Below, piece after piece: positions 18,196 to 25,860 of a stretch of DNA of 64,000 bases. Each line of letters opens with the position of its first letter. Within the stretch, counting starts at the first letter, position 1. The notes under the pieces were generated by a model, which saw only the letters and a program-made list of their open reading frames with translations, made no database searches and was not told the origin of the DNA. Position numbers and translations under genes: made by a program. The DNA comes from a bacterium SCSIO 12827 (lineage in GTDB: Bacteria > Pseudomonadota > Alphaproteobacteria > Rhodospirillales > Casp-alpha2): the NCBI GenBank assembly GCA_024397995.1, contig CP073746.1, positions 310,001 through 374,000 of the forward strand, written 5' to 3'.

Positions 18196-18846
18196 ATGTT
18201 TAGAGTTGCCGAATCCATTTCTTTGTTTCCGACTCAGGTCTGGTCCTTCGATGTCGAGCCGGAAAGGTGGCGGCCCATCAATGGGGCGGTAATGGGCCGA
18301 GTCCACGAAGTCCTTGAGGAATTGCCACGGTCCTCTGAAAGCTATTCATCTCAAAGCGAACCGACCCTGCACGAGAACGCGGATATGTATGATCTGAATG
18401 AGATCGTCATCGCCGCCGGCAACGAGGTATGCCGCGAGATGGAGATCATCTACGAGCGGCTTCTCATAACAAGTTGCTGGGTCAATATCGGTAGGCCCGG
18501 CGTGGTCCACAAGGAACACGCCCACCCCAACAATTTCCTGAGCGTCGTCTTTTACGTGAATGTGCCTGTAGGCGGCAGTTCCATCACGTTTTCCGACCCC
18601 CGGGTTCAGGCGAACGTGATCGTACCGCGCACCCGGCGTGTTACGCCTCTGACGGCGAAAAGCGTGTCGCTCGAAGCGGTTACTGGGCGTCTTTTGATCT
18701 TTCCGGCTTGGCTGCGTCATTCGGTCAAGGCGAACGACAGCAACGAACTCCGCGTCAGCATCTCCTATGATCTGCAGTTTGACAACTACACCTTGTCCAT
18801 GGCGCCGGCCATGTTCCCGGGAAATTTCCGCTACAATCGTACCTGA
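18196..18846 (+). CDS. Putative 2-oxoglutarate-Fe(II) oxygenase (TIGR02466-like)
   Basis: 216 aa from the ATG at 18196; the frame is open from 18148. The start SISLFPTQVWSFDV is typical of a family of about 200-residue putative 2OG-Fe(II) oxygenases. A jelly-roll core follows with HKEHAHPNNFLSVVFYVNVP (candidate first iron His), the FSDPR motif, and LLIFPAWLRHSVKAN (candidate distal His), then an Arg for 2-oxoglutarate. Substrate unknown. A TGTATACA palindrome lies upstream near 18153-18160 in the gap to the divergent LpxR gene. Confidence 0.7.
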   Translation: MFRVAESISLFPTQVWSFDVEPERWRPINGAVMGRVHEVLEELPRSSESYSSQSEPTLHENADMYDLNEIVIAAGNEVCREMEIIYERLLITSCWVNIGRPGVVHKEHAHPNNFLSVVFYVNVPVGGSSITFSDPRVQANVIVPRTRRVTPLTAKSVSLEAVTGRLLIFPAWLRHSVKANDSNELRVSISYDLQFDNYTLSMAPAMFPGNFRYNRT

Positions 18847-18905
18847 GGGCACAGCAGCCCTATGGCGGGATTGGCCTCCCGCGAGGCAGCCGGTAGGATG
18901 GGGTC

Positions 18906-19355
18906 ATGGTCGAAATCTATATCGATGCGGACGCCTGCCCGGTCAAGGACGAGGTCTTGCGCGTCGCCGCGCGCCACGGCATCCGCACCCGCATGGTGTC
19001 CGACGGCGGCATTCGCCCGTCCCGCGATCCCTTGGTCGAGGTCATTATCGTGACCCGGGGAGCGGACGCGGCCGATGACTGGATCGCCGACCGTATCGGC
19101 TCCAAGGACATCTGCGTGACCAACGATATCCCGCTTGCCGCGCGCTGTCTGGAAAAGGGGGCGCAGGCGATCAAGCCCACCGGCGACCCTTTCACCGAGG
19201 ACGGCATCGGCATGGCCCTGGCCAACCGGGAGTTGATGCAGACGCTGCGCGAAACGGGGCAGGTCACCGGCGGCCCCCGTCCCTTCGCCAAGTCCGACCG
19301 ATCGCGCTTTCTCGACCGTTTGGAGGTCATGGTCCAGGCCGCCAAGCGGCAGTGA
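18906..19355 (+). CDS. YaiI/YqxD family protein (DUF188, UPF0178)
   Basis: 149 aa, full length for the family. It begins MVEIYIDADACPVKDEVLR, the invariant DADACPVK motif of DUF188, with a second Asp cluster in ICVTNDIPLAARCLEKGA and a C-terminal RSRFLDRLE. The fold is PIN-like, which suggests nuclease-type metal binding, but the function of the family is not established. It lies 59 bases after the oxygenase gene on the same strand. Confidence 0.92.
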   Translation: MVEIYIDADACPVKDEVLRVAARHGIRTRMVSDGGIRPSRDPLVEVIIVTRGADAADDWIADRIGSKDICVTNDIPLAARCLEKGAQAIKPTGDPFTEDGIGMALANRELMQTLRETGQVTGGPRPFAKSDRSRFLDRLEVMVQAAKRQ

Positions 19356-19451
19356 CCCGGACCGGCTAAGGACAATCCGTCTTCGGAAATTGGCTCTGGG
19401 ATGGAAGGCTTCCCATTGCCATGATCGCATTCAAGACCCGAGTATGAGGGA

Positions 19452-21440
19452 ATGACAGGAGATTCGACGACGATGACGACCGAGACGCTGGGCCGACGGC
19501 TTTTTACCTATGCGGTGATCACCGACACGCACCTGAACCAGGGTGAAGAGGAATGCAATTCGCCGTTCGAGGTCAACAAGCTTGCCAATGGCCGCATGCG
19601 CCACGTGGTGCGCGACCTGAACACGCGCGAGGTCGATTTCGTCCTCCACCTGGGTGATCTGTTGCACCCCGTCCCCCACATCCCGCATCTTTATGAGCAG
19701 GCGGCGCAGTGTTTCAAGGACCAGGTCAAGGATCTGCGCCACAAGCTCTACGTTATTCCCGGCAACCACGATGTCGGCGACAAGCCCGTGGATTGGTGTC
19801 CGGCGGGTATGGTGCGGCCCGAATTCCTGGAGCTGTGGGATCAGCATTTCGGCCCCAATTACCAGGCCTTCGATCACGGCAAGGTCCGCTTCATTCTGAT
19901 TGATGCACAGATCATCAATTCGGGACTGGCGGCGGAAGCCGAGCAGAGAGCCTGGTTGGAGGCGGAACTGGCGGCGGCGGAAGCCGCGGGCCAGCGTGTC
20001 TTCCTCAACACCCACTACCCGCCCTATCTGACCTATCCGGACGAGGACGAGCATTACGACAACATCGGCGAGCCGGGCCGGTCGTGGTTCTTGGAACTTC
20101 TGGAAAAGCACAAGGTGGAGGCCCTGTTCGCGGGCCATGTCCATAATTTCTGGTACCACCGGCATGGGGCGACGCAATGCTGGCTGCTGCCGTCCACGGC
20201 CTTCGTCCGTCAGGACTATTCGGAAATGTACCGCGCGGCCCCCCCGCCCGAGTTCGAGGCCGGGCGCAACGATTGGAACAAGCTGGGCTATTTCATCGTC
20301 CACGTGCACGAGAACGGCCATCTCTGCGATATCGTGCGGACCTACGGCACCAGTGTGGAGCCGGATGCCCCCGTGGCGGCCGTGCCCGATACCGTGACGC
20401 CGGTCCATCCGTTGATGAGCCCGGTCACCCGGTTCGGCTTCGACATGCGTCAGAACTGGCTTGAGGTCATCGAGATTCCGCCCTCCGGCGGCCTGGATGA
20501 ATTCGACCGTAAGCGCACGCGCAACGATTATGCCCTGATGGCGCTGATGGAAATGGGCGTGCGCCGCCTGCGCATTCCCGCCCGTGATCTGCTCGACCCG
20601 GGCCACCGGGCGCGCCTGGACGTGCTGTCGGACCTGGGCTTCCTGTTCACCCTGTTTTCCTTCGACGCACCGGATGCGGAGCTTGCGGCAGCGGTCAAAG
20701 GCGCCAAGGGCCTGATCGATATCTGGGAGGTCGCGCAGAACCTTGCGGACCTGCCCGACGTCGCCGCCGCGGCACTGCCGGTGGCCGAGGCCGCGGGCGT
20801 CGACCTTTATCTCTCCAAGCTGCGATCCAAGGACGAGATGGAGCGGGGCGGTGAGAAGTATTTTCACATGATCAACCACGGCTTCACCCCGGACGAGGAC
20901 GACCAGATCGCCCGCGCGGCGGCGATCCCGGGGGTCAAGGGCATCGTGTTCCGTGTCGCCGGGGAAACCCCGCCCGCGGAAGCAACGGCGGCGGCGCTCA
21001 AGGCGGCGTCCCCCCATGGGCTCAAGGTCTCTCTGCATATCCGCATGTCGATCGGCAGCCCGGGCACGGCACAGGCGGATGAACCCTGGGTCGCGGCGCG
21101 CGTGGCCGAGGCCCTGGCGGCGGCCCATGCCAATGCCGATGCCCATGTTTATTGCGACACCTTCTCCGACGTCGACCGCGGCTATTTCGCGCGGCAAGGC
21201 GTGGTCGACCGGCTGTACAACCCGCGCCCGGCCTTCCATGTCCTGCGCCATCTGACCGGCGCCCTGGCGGCGGCGGGCGGCGGCGTCTGGGCGGTCAAGG
21301 CCGGGGCCGCGACGGTCACCGGCGGCTCGGCCGACGGGGCCGGTACGCTCATCGATCTGGCGACCGGCCAGGTGCAGCCGGGAGGTGCCGACGCCCTTGC
21401 CAAGGCCTCCGGGCCGGCAGCCTGGATTGCGGGCCAGTGA
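19452..21440 (+). CDS. Metallophosphoesterase fused to a large C-terminal domain
   Basis: 662 aa from the ATG at 19452, or 655 aa from the ATG at 19473, which has AGGAG 11 bases upstream and is the better start. Residues about 15-290 are a calcineurin-like phosphoesterase with every metal motif: ITDTHLN, HLGDLLH, PGNHDVGD, NTHYPPY and FAGHVHNFWYH. The remaining roughly 360 residues have alternating alpha/beta, barrel-like character and no motif I recognise. There is no signal peptide, so it should be cytoplasmic. The stop overlaps the GTG start of a CoA transferase, pointing to a shared pathway. Substrate unknown. Confidence 0.82.
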   Translation: MTGDSTTMTTETLGRRLFTYAVITDTHLNQGEEECNSPFEVNKLANGRMRHVVRDLNTREVDFVLHLGDLLHPVPHIPHLYEQAAQCFKDQVKDLRHKLYVIPGNHDVGDKPVDWCPAGMVRPEFLELWDQHFGPNYQAFDHGKVRFILIDAQIINSGLAAEAEQRAWLEAELAAAEAAGQRVFLNTHYPPYLTYPDEDEHYDNIGEPGRSWFLELLEKHKVEALFAGHVHNFWYHRHGATQCWLLPSTAFVRQDYSEMYRAAPPPEFEAGRNDWNKLGYFIVHVHENGHLCDIVRTYGTSVEPDAPVAAVPDTVTPVHPLMSPVTRFGFDMRQNWLEVIEIPPSGGLDEFDRKRTRNDYALMALMEMGVRRLRIPARDLLDPGHRARLDVLSDLGFLFTLFSFDAPDAELAAAVKGAKGLIDIWEVAQNLADLPDVAAAALPVAEAAGVDLYLSKLRSKDEMERGGEKYFHMINHGFTPDEDDQIARAAAIPGVKGIVFRVAGETPPAEATAAALKAASPHGLKVSLHIRMSIGSPGTAQADEPWVAARVAEALAAAHANADAHVYCDTFSDVDRGYFARQGVVDRLYNPRPAFHVLRHLTGALAAAGGGVWAVKAGAATVTGGSADGAGTLIDLATGQVQPGGADALAKASGPAAWIAGQ

Positions 21441-22681
21441 CCAAGGGCGCCTTGCCGCTTTCGGGCGTGCGCGTGCTGGACGCCAGCCACGTCCTGGCAG
21501 GGCCTTTCGCGACCTATCAACTCTGCCTCATGGGGGCGGACGCGATCCGGGTGGAACGCATCGGCGGCGACGACTTCGTGCGCCGCCATGGCGGCTCGGC
21601 CGACCTGCGCGCCCAGGGCATGGGCGGGTCCTTCTCGGCCCAGAATGCGGGCAAGGCCTGCATCCTCATGGACCTCAAGGTGCCGGGTGGCCGGGATCTG
21701 TTTCTCAAACTGGCGGCAACCTGCGACGTGGTCATGGAAAACTACCGGCCCGGCGTCATGGACCGCCTGGGCGTGGGCTATGACGACGTCAAGGCCGTGA
21801 AGCGGGACATCGTCTATTGCTCGCTCACGGGCTATGGGCCCGAGGGGCCGCTTTCCGGCGTGCCCGCTTACGACCATATCGTGCAGGGCATGTCCGGCCT
21901 GATGAGCATGACCGGAACGGAACAATCCGGCCCGCAGCGGGTCGGCCTGCCGATCACCGATTACATCGCCGGGCTGACGGCGGCGCTGGCGGTTTCGGGC
22001 GCCCTGCACCAGTTGCGCCAGACCGGTGAGGGACAGCATCTTTACGTGCCCATGCTGTCTTCGGTCCTGGCCATGATGGGCTCCTTCGCCATCGACGTGC
22101 AGACCGACGGCCGCGAACGGGGCCTGATGGGCAACACGCCGTTCAGCGGCAGCCCCTTCGCCGGGCGCTTCGATACGGCCGACGGGCACCTGGTCATCAC
22201 CGCCAATACCTCGGCCCAGGCGGTGCGCATGGTGGCCGCACTCGGCCTGGACGATCTAGCGCCGCTTGCCGGCAGCACCGCGCCCGACGCCCTAAACGAC
22301 GCCGACCGCGCGCGGGTGGCGGCGGCGTTGGACCGCGTGTTCCGCACGCGCCCGGCGACAGAATGGGAAACGATCCTGGCCGATGCCGCCGTGCCCGCGG
22401 GCAAGGTGCGGGGGCTGGGTGAGATTCTGAATCACCCGCAGACGGCGGCGTCGGGCTGTCTCGACGATCTGCCCCTGCCGGGGCTGGATGCGCCGGTGAA
22501 GGTGCCGGGCCTGGGCTTTACCTCCGACGCCTGGTCGCGTCGTCCCCTGACACAGCCCGAAGGCGAGGGCGAAAGCACCCGCCGGGTGCTGGCGGACCTG
22601 GGGCTGACCGACAAGGAAATTGACGATCTTGCCCGCGCGGGGGCCGTCGCCGGGCCGGACCTGCCGCCCCGGAATTCCTAG
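21437..22681 (+). CDS. CaiB/BaiF family CoA transferase
   Basis: 414 aa beginning at GTG 21437, which overlaps the previous stop as GTGA; the frame upstream of this is noise. Family III motifs are LSGVRVLDASHVLAGP, LMGADAIRVERIGGDD, VVMENYRPGVMDRLG and SLTGYGPEGP. It belongs to the same family as the 15786-17015 gene but is clearly not a recent duplicate. It is translationally coupled to the metallophosphoesterase fusion and ends 4 bases into the convergent 3-hydroxyacyl-CoA dehydrogenase gene. Confidence 0.88.
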   Translation: MTKGALPLSGVRVLDASHVLAGPFATYQLCLMGADAIRVERIGGDDFVRRHGGSADLRAQGMGGSFSAQNAGKACILMDLKVPGGRDLFLKLAATCDVVMENYRPGVMDRLGVGYDDVKAVKRDIVYCSLTGYGPEGPLSGVPAYDHIVQGMSGLMSMTGTEQSGPQRVGLPITDYIAGLTAALAVSGALHQLRQTGEGQHLYVPMLSSVLAMMGSFAIDVQTDGRERGLMGNTPFSGSPFAGRFDTADGHLVITANTSAQAVRMVAALGLDDLAPLAGSTAPDALNDADRARVAAALDRVFRTRPATEWETILADAAVPAGKVRGLGEILNHPQTAASGCLDDLPLPGLDAPVKVPGLGFTSDAWSRRPLTQPEGEGESTRRVLADLGLTDKEIDDLARAGAVAGPDLPPRNS

Positions 22682-23628
22682 CTCAACACATCCTTGCGCG
22701 CCCGAAGGATGGTCATCACCGCCCGGTCGCGCCAGGCGGCGCGGGCGTCCTTCTGGTCCAGCGGCAGGGCGGCGCGCCGTTCCGCCGCGACCATGGCGAC
22801 CATCTCATCCGTCCAGGGATCGTTCTGGCCTCGCTCCGCACCCAACCGTGCATAGGACGGGCCCATGCGTTTGGCGTGGGCTTCGATACCGCCCTGGGCG
22901 TTAAGGTCGGCGTTTTCAAACGGCCCGGTCACGGCCAGGCGGATGCCCATGCCGTCGCGCACGATGCGGTCGATGTCGGCCGCCGTGGTTACTCCGTCAC
23001 GGACCAGGCAATAGGCCTCGCGCAAAAGCGCGCCCTGCAGGCGATTGAACACGAAACCTTCGACTTCCTTGTTGACCGCGATCGGCGCCATGGCGGCGCG
23101 CTCCAGCAGCGCGTTGCAGCGGGCGACCGCGCCGGGGGTGGTGAAGGGCGCGGGCACGACCTCAACCACCCGGATCAGGAACGGCGGGTTGCCAGGATGC
23201 AGGACCAGACAGCGTTCGCGACCCTGGACGTGGTCGAACAGGCGCGACGGTTCGATGAACGAGGTTGAACTGGCGATGGTGCAGGTCGCGGGCGCGATCT
23301 CGGCGATGCGGGCCAGCAGGTCGCGTTTGAGGGTCAGATCTTCCGGGGCGTTTTCCTGCACATGATCGGCGCCGTCCAGTGCCGCGTCCAATTCCGCCGC
23401 CGGGGTGATGCGGGTCATGATGTCGTCCACGTCGCCGTCGATCAGGCCGTAAGCCGCCAGATCGCTTAGCCGTGCCCGCGCCATGTCCAGGGCGGCGGGC
23501 AGGCGTGCGGCGTCAGCATCATATAACCGCACCGACATGCCGGCAGCGGCGAACACCACGGCCCAGGCGGTGCCGATGGTGCCGGCGCCGATCAGGGTGA
23601 TGATGGGGGAGGGAACTGCGGTGGTCAT
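22678..23628 (-). CDS. 3-hydroxyacyl-CoA dehydrogenase family (lambda-crystallin / L-gulonate dehydrogenase type)
   Basis: 316 aa from the ATG at 23628 with AAAGGAAA upstream. The Rossmann motif is TLIGAGTIGTAW. VQENAPEDLTLK, SSTSFIEPS and HPGNPPFLIRVVEVVPAP resemble lambda-crystallin, L-gulonate 3-dehydrogenase and carnitine dehydrogenases more than the fatty-acid enzymes. It likely oxidises a 3-hydroxy acid or its CoA ester with NAD. It lies 133 bases downstream of the GntR/FCD regulator on the same strand and has its own upstream palindrome, so it is probably in that regulon. Confidence 0.85.
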   Translation of the reverse strand: MTTAVPSPIITLIGAGTIGTAWAVVFAAAGMSVRLYDADAARLPAALDMARARLSDLAAYGLIDGDVDDIMTRITPAAELDAALDGADHVQENAPEDLTLKRDLLARIAEIAPATCTIASSTSFIEPSRLFDHVQGRERCLVLHPGNPPFLIRVVEVVPAPFTTPGAVARCNALLERAAMAPIAVNKEVEGFVFNRLQGALLREAYCLVRDGVTTAADIDRIVRDGMGIRLAVTGPFENADLNAQGGIEAHAKRMGPSYARLGAERGQNDPWTDEMVAMVAAERRAALPLDQKDARAAWRDRAVMTILRARKDVLS

Positions 23629-23695
23629 GATTATGATTTCCTTTGGCCGTGAATGGGGCCGTGTCATGCCCGGAAAACCGGGATCGTCGGAAAAG

Positions 23696-23714
23696 TTGTA
23701 ATGTAAAATAACAA
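23696..23714. promoter_or_regulatory. Candidate GntR/FCD operator upstream of the dehydrogenase gene
   Basis: TTGT at 23696-23699 and ACAA at 23711-23714 form an imperfect palindrome inside an AT-rich patch (TTGTAATGTAAAATAACAA), about 70 bases upstream of the dehydrogenase start. TTGT/ACAA half-sites also occur in front of the TRAP operon. The spacing differs between the two places, so the assignment is tentative. Confidence 0.3.
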
Positions 23715-23761
23715 ATGTATTGGGCGAGTTATGAGGGCGACCTGAACTTTCGAGACGTTCT

Positions 23762-24535
23762 TTAGGTATCTTGGGCGCGGTCGGTGACGCGGCGGCGCGA
23801 CCGTTCGATGTGGAATTGCATGGCGACCTGCGCTGCCTCCGGTTCCTGGCCCTGGATGGCCTCAAGGATCAGGGTATGTTCGTTGAGAACCTGTAGAATG
23901 CGCTCGCGGGACCCCGTGCGCGTCAGGTTGAGGGACACGTTCATGAACCCGACGATGGAATTATGGATGGGGGCGAACACCTGGGCGAAAAATTCATTGC
24001 CGGTCGCGTCGGCGATTGCGGCATGAAACGACAGGTCGTTCTGTGGCGTGATGTGGCCGGTTGACACGTCATCGATCAGGCGCTGATGAGCGGCCTCGAT
24101 CTTGGTCAACTGTGCGGAGGTTCGGCGTTCTGCGGCAAGCCGTGCCGCCGCTGCCTCAAGCGGCATCCGTACCTCGAGGCAGCGCAGAAAGCGCGCCAGA
24201 TCGGCGGACTTGGTGAATTCCTTGATGCGGTCTACCGGGCGGCGCATGACGAAGGTGCCGCTGCCCTGCCTGGCGCGCAGCAGGCCGTCGGCGCGCAGTC
24301 TCAACAGGGCGTCGCGGACGACCGGACGGGACACCCCGAACATTTTGCAGATTTCCTTTTCCGGCGGCAGCCGATCACCTTCGTTGAGCACGCCGGCCAC
24401 GATCTGGTCAAGGATTTGGCCGTACAACTGGTCGCTCAGCAACTGGCGGCGACCGGGCACCAGGATCAGTCCGGCGCCCGGGTCCAGATCGGCCGCAATG
24501 TCGGGTTCCTGCAACGATTGTGGTAATGTCTTCAA
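23762..24535 (-). CDS. GntR-family regulator, FadR/FCD subfamily
   Basis: 257 aa. The start is TTG at 24535 with GGGAGAAG upstream; there is no in-frame ATG or GTG close by. The N-terminal winged HTH is clear: LYGQILDQIVAGVLNEGDRLPPE, FGVSRPVVRDALLRL, ARQGSGTFV. The C-terminal all-helical FCD domain has LEVRMPLEAAAARLAA, NDLSFHAAIADATGN and EHTLILEAI, with metal-binding Asp/His positions. It is divergent from the TRAP-TAXI operon and upstream of the 3-hydroxyacid dehydrogenase, so it probably represses both until the carboxylate inducer is present. Confidence 0.9.
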   Translation of the reverse strand: MKTLPQSLQEPDIAADLDPGAGLILVPGRRQLLSDQLYGQILDQIVAGVLNEGDRLPPEKEICKMFGVSRPVVRDALLRLRADGLLRARQGSGTFVMRRPVDRIKEFTKSADLARFLRCLEVRMPLEAAAARLAAERRTSAQLTKIEAAHQRLIDDVSTGHITPQNDLSFHAAIADATGNEFFAQVFAPIHNSIVGFMNVSLNLTRTGSRERILQVLNEHTLILEAIQGQEPEAAQVAMQFHIERSRRRVTDRAQDT

Positions 24536-24629
24536 CCACTTCTCCCGTTTTTCCGGGCGCGTGCTCTGGAGCGCTCAGCGCCGGCATCTTGGCGGGTTCG
24601 CGGGGCCAAGTCAAAATTTGTCCTTTAAA

Positions 24630-24658
24630 TTGACATGTTGTCGTCGGGACACTAACAA
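24630..24658 (+). promoter_or_regulatory. Sigma-70-type promoter of the TRAP operon
   Basis: TTGACA at 24630-24635, a 17-base spacer, and TAACAA at 24653-24658. It lies about 100 bases before the receptor ATG. The ACAATTTTGT palindrome at 24655-24664 overlaps the -10 and could be a GntR repressor site. Confidence 0.6.
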
Positions 24659-24759
24659 TTTTGTCTGGTGCATTCTTTAGGCCGATGCGCCCGATAAAAA
24701 TACGCTACCCCAGAAAACATCCGGCCGAAGACGTCTTTGATCCTTTTGGGAGGACTCCA

Positions 24760-25719
24760 ATGAAAAAGTTTGTGAAGGTTGTATTGCTCGCGGCACCTCT
24801 GGTGATGGCGGGGCATATTTCGGCCAAGGCCGATGAATTCGTCCGCATCGTTTCCGGCCCGTCCGGCGGCAGCTGGTATCCGCTGGGCGCCAAGATGGCG
24901 GAAATCTTCGGCAAGATCGGCGGCCTGTCCGTGTCCAACGGCCCGGGCGGCGGCGTCAGCAATGTGCTCGACGTCAACAAGAAAGAAGCGGAACTGGGCT
25001 GGACCTACGGCCATACCGCGTTCGACGGCTACAAGGGCAATGCCCCGGTGTTCAAGTCGAAGAACCCGAACATTCGCCATATCGCGACCCTTTACCCGGC
25101 CGGTGTGCAGACCGCCGTTCCGGCCAATTCCAAGATCATGTCCTATGCCGATCTGAAGGATAAGAACCTCAGCCCCGGCAAGCTGAAATGGTCCGGCTAT
25201 GCCGCGGCGCAGCTGATCTTCGGCAAGTACGGCTTCACCGTCGACGACGTGAAGAAGAACGGCGGCACGGTCCACCACGTCGGTTATTCCGATTCCGTCT
25301 CACTGATGAAGGACGGCCACATCGACGCATTCACGGCGGTGACCAGCGTGCCGCAGGCGTCGTTCCTTGATCTGGAATTCTCGCCGGGCATCCGCTTCAT
25401 TGGCGTCGACGACAAGATCCTGGCCGACATCCTTTCGGAAAACCCGGGCTACATCAAAATCACCATGACCAAGGATCACTACAAGAGCATCGAAAAGCCG
25501 ACCCCGATCCTGGGCGCGGTGACGATCATGGTGGCCAACAAGGACGTGTCGGAAGACACGGTCTACAAGATGACCAAGGCGCTGTGGGAACATCATGGCG
25601 ATCTGGTTCAGGTCAAGAAGGTGTGGGAGTCCGTGAAGCTGGAAAACGCGCTTCTCGGCGCGGCGCTTCCGATCCATCCGGGCGCCAAGAAGTATTACGA
25701 CGAAAAAGGCGTTAAGTAA
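24760..25719 (+). CDS. TRAP transporter receptor, TAXI family
   Basis: 319 aa with a Sec signal peptide (MKKFVKVVLLAAPLVMAGHISAKA). The mature part contains the TAXI-family features: SGPSGGSWYPLGAKMAEIFGK, NGPGGGVSNVLDVN and ELGWTYGHTAFDGYKG. It binds a carboxylic substrate in the periplasm and passes it to the fused TRAP permease encoded next. A GGGAGG ribosome site precedes the ATG at 24760. A strong stem-loop follows the gene, which would favour receptor over permease expression. Confidence 0.92.
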   Translation: MKKFVKVVLLAAPLVMAGHISAKADEFVRIVSGPSGGSWYPLGAKMAEIFGKIGGLSVSNGPGGGVSNVLDVNKKEAELGWTYGHTAFDGYKGNAPVFKSKNPNIRHIATLYPAGVQTAVPANSKIMSYADLKDKNLSPGKLKWSGYAAAQLIFGKYGFTVDDVKKNGGTVHHVGYSDSVSLMKDGHIDAFTAVTSVPQASFLDLEFSPGIRFIGVDDKILADILSENPGYIKITMTKDHYKSIEKPTPILGAVTIMVANKDVSEDTVYKMTKALWEHHGDLVQVKKVWESVKLENALLGAALPIHPGAKKYYDEKGVK

Positions 25720-25747
25720 CGGCCCCTAGGGGATAGTGGATGTCATC

Positions 25748-25775
25748 GGCGCGGCGGACTGGTTTCCGCCGCGCC
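25748..25775 (+). terminator. Intercistronic stem-loop after the TRAP receptor gene
   Basis: GGCGCGGCGGA and TCCGCCGCGCC form a perfect 11-bp stem around a 6-base loop. No T tract follows, so it is more likely an mRNA-stabilising or partial-attenuation element that raises receptor level over permease level. Confidence 0.6.
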
Positions 25776-25860
25776 AGCATTCATCGTGCGGCGGGTCTGC
25801 CTGTCTTCGTTCTTGCCGCGTGGTTTTATCCCCTAAGGCCCGTGCTGATCCGGCACACCC

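Noticed and set aside
19431-21251. 606-residue open frame opposite the metallophosphoesterase
   Set aside because: All five phosphoesterase metal motifs lie on the plus strand; the minus frame has no recognisable feature.
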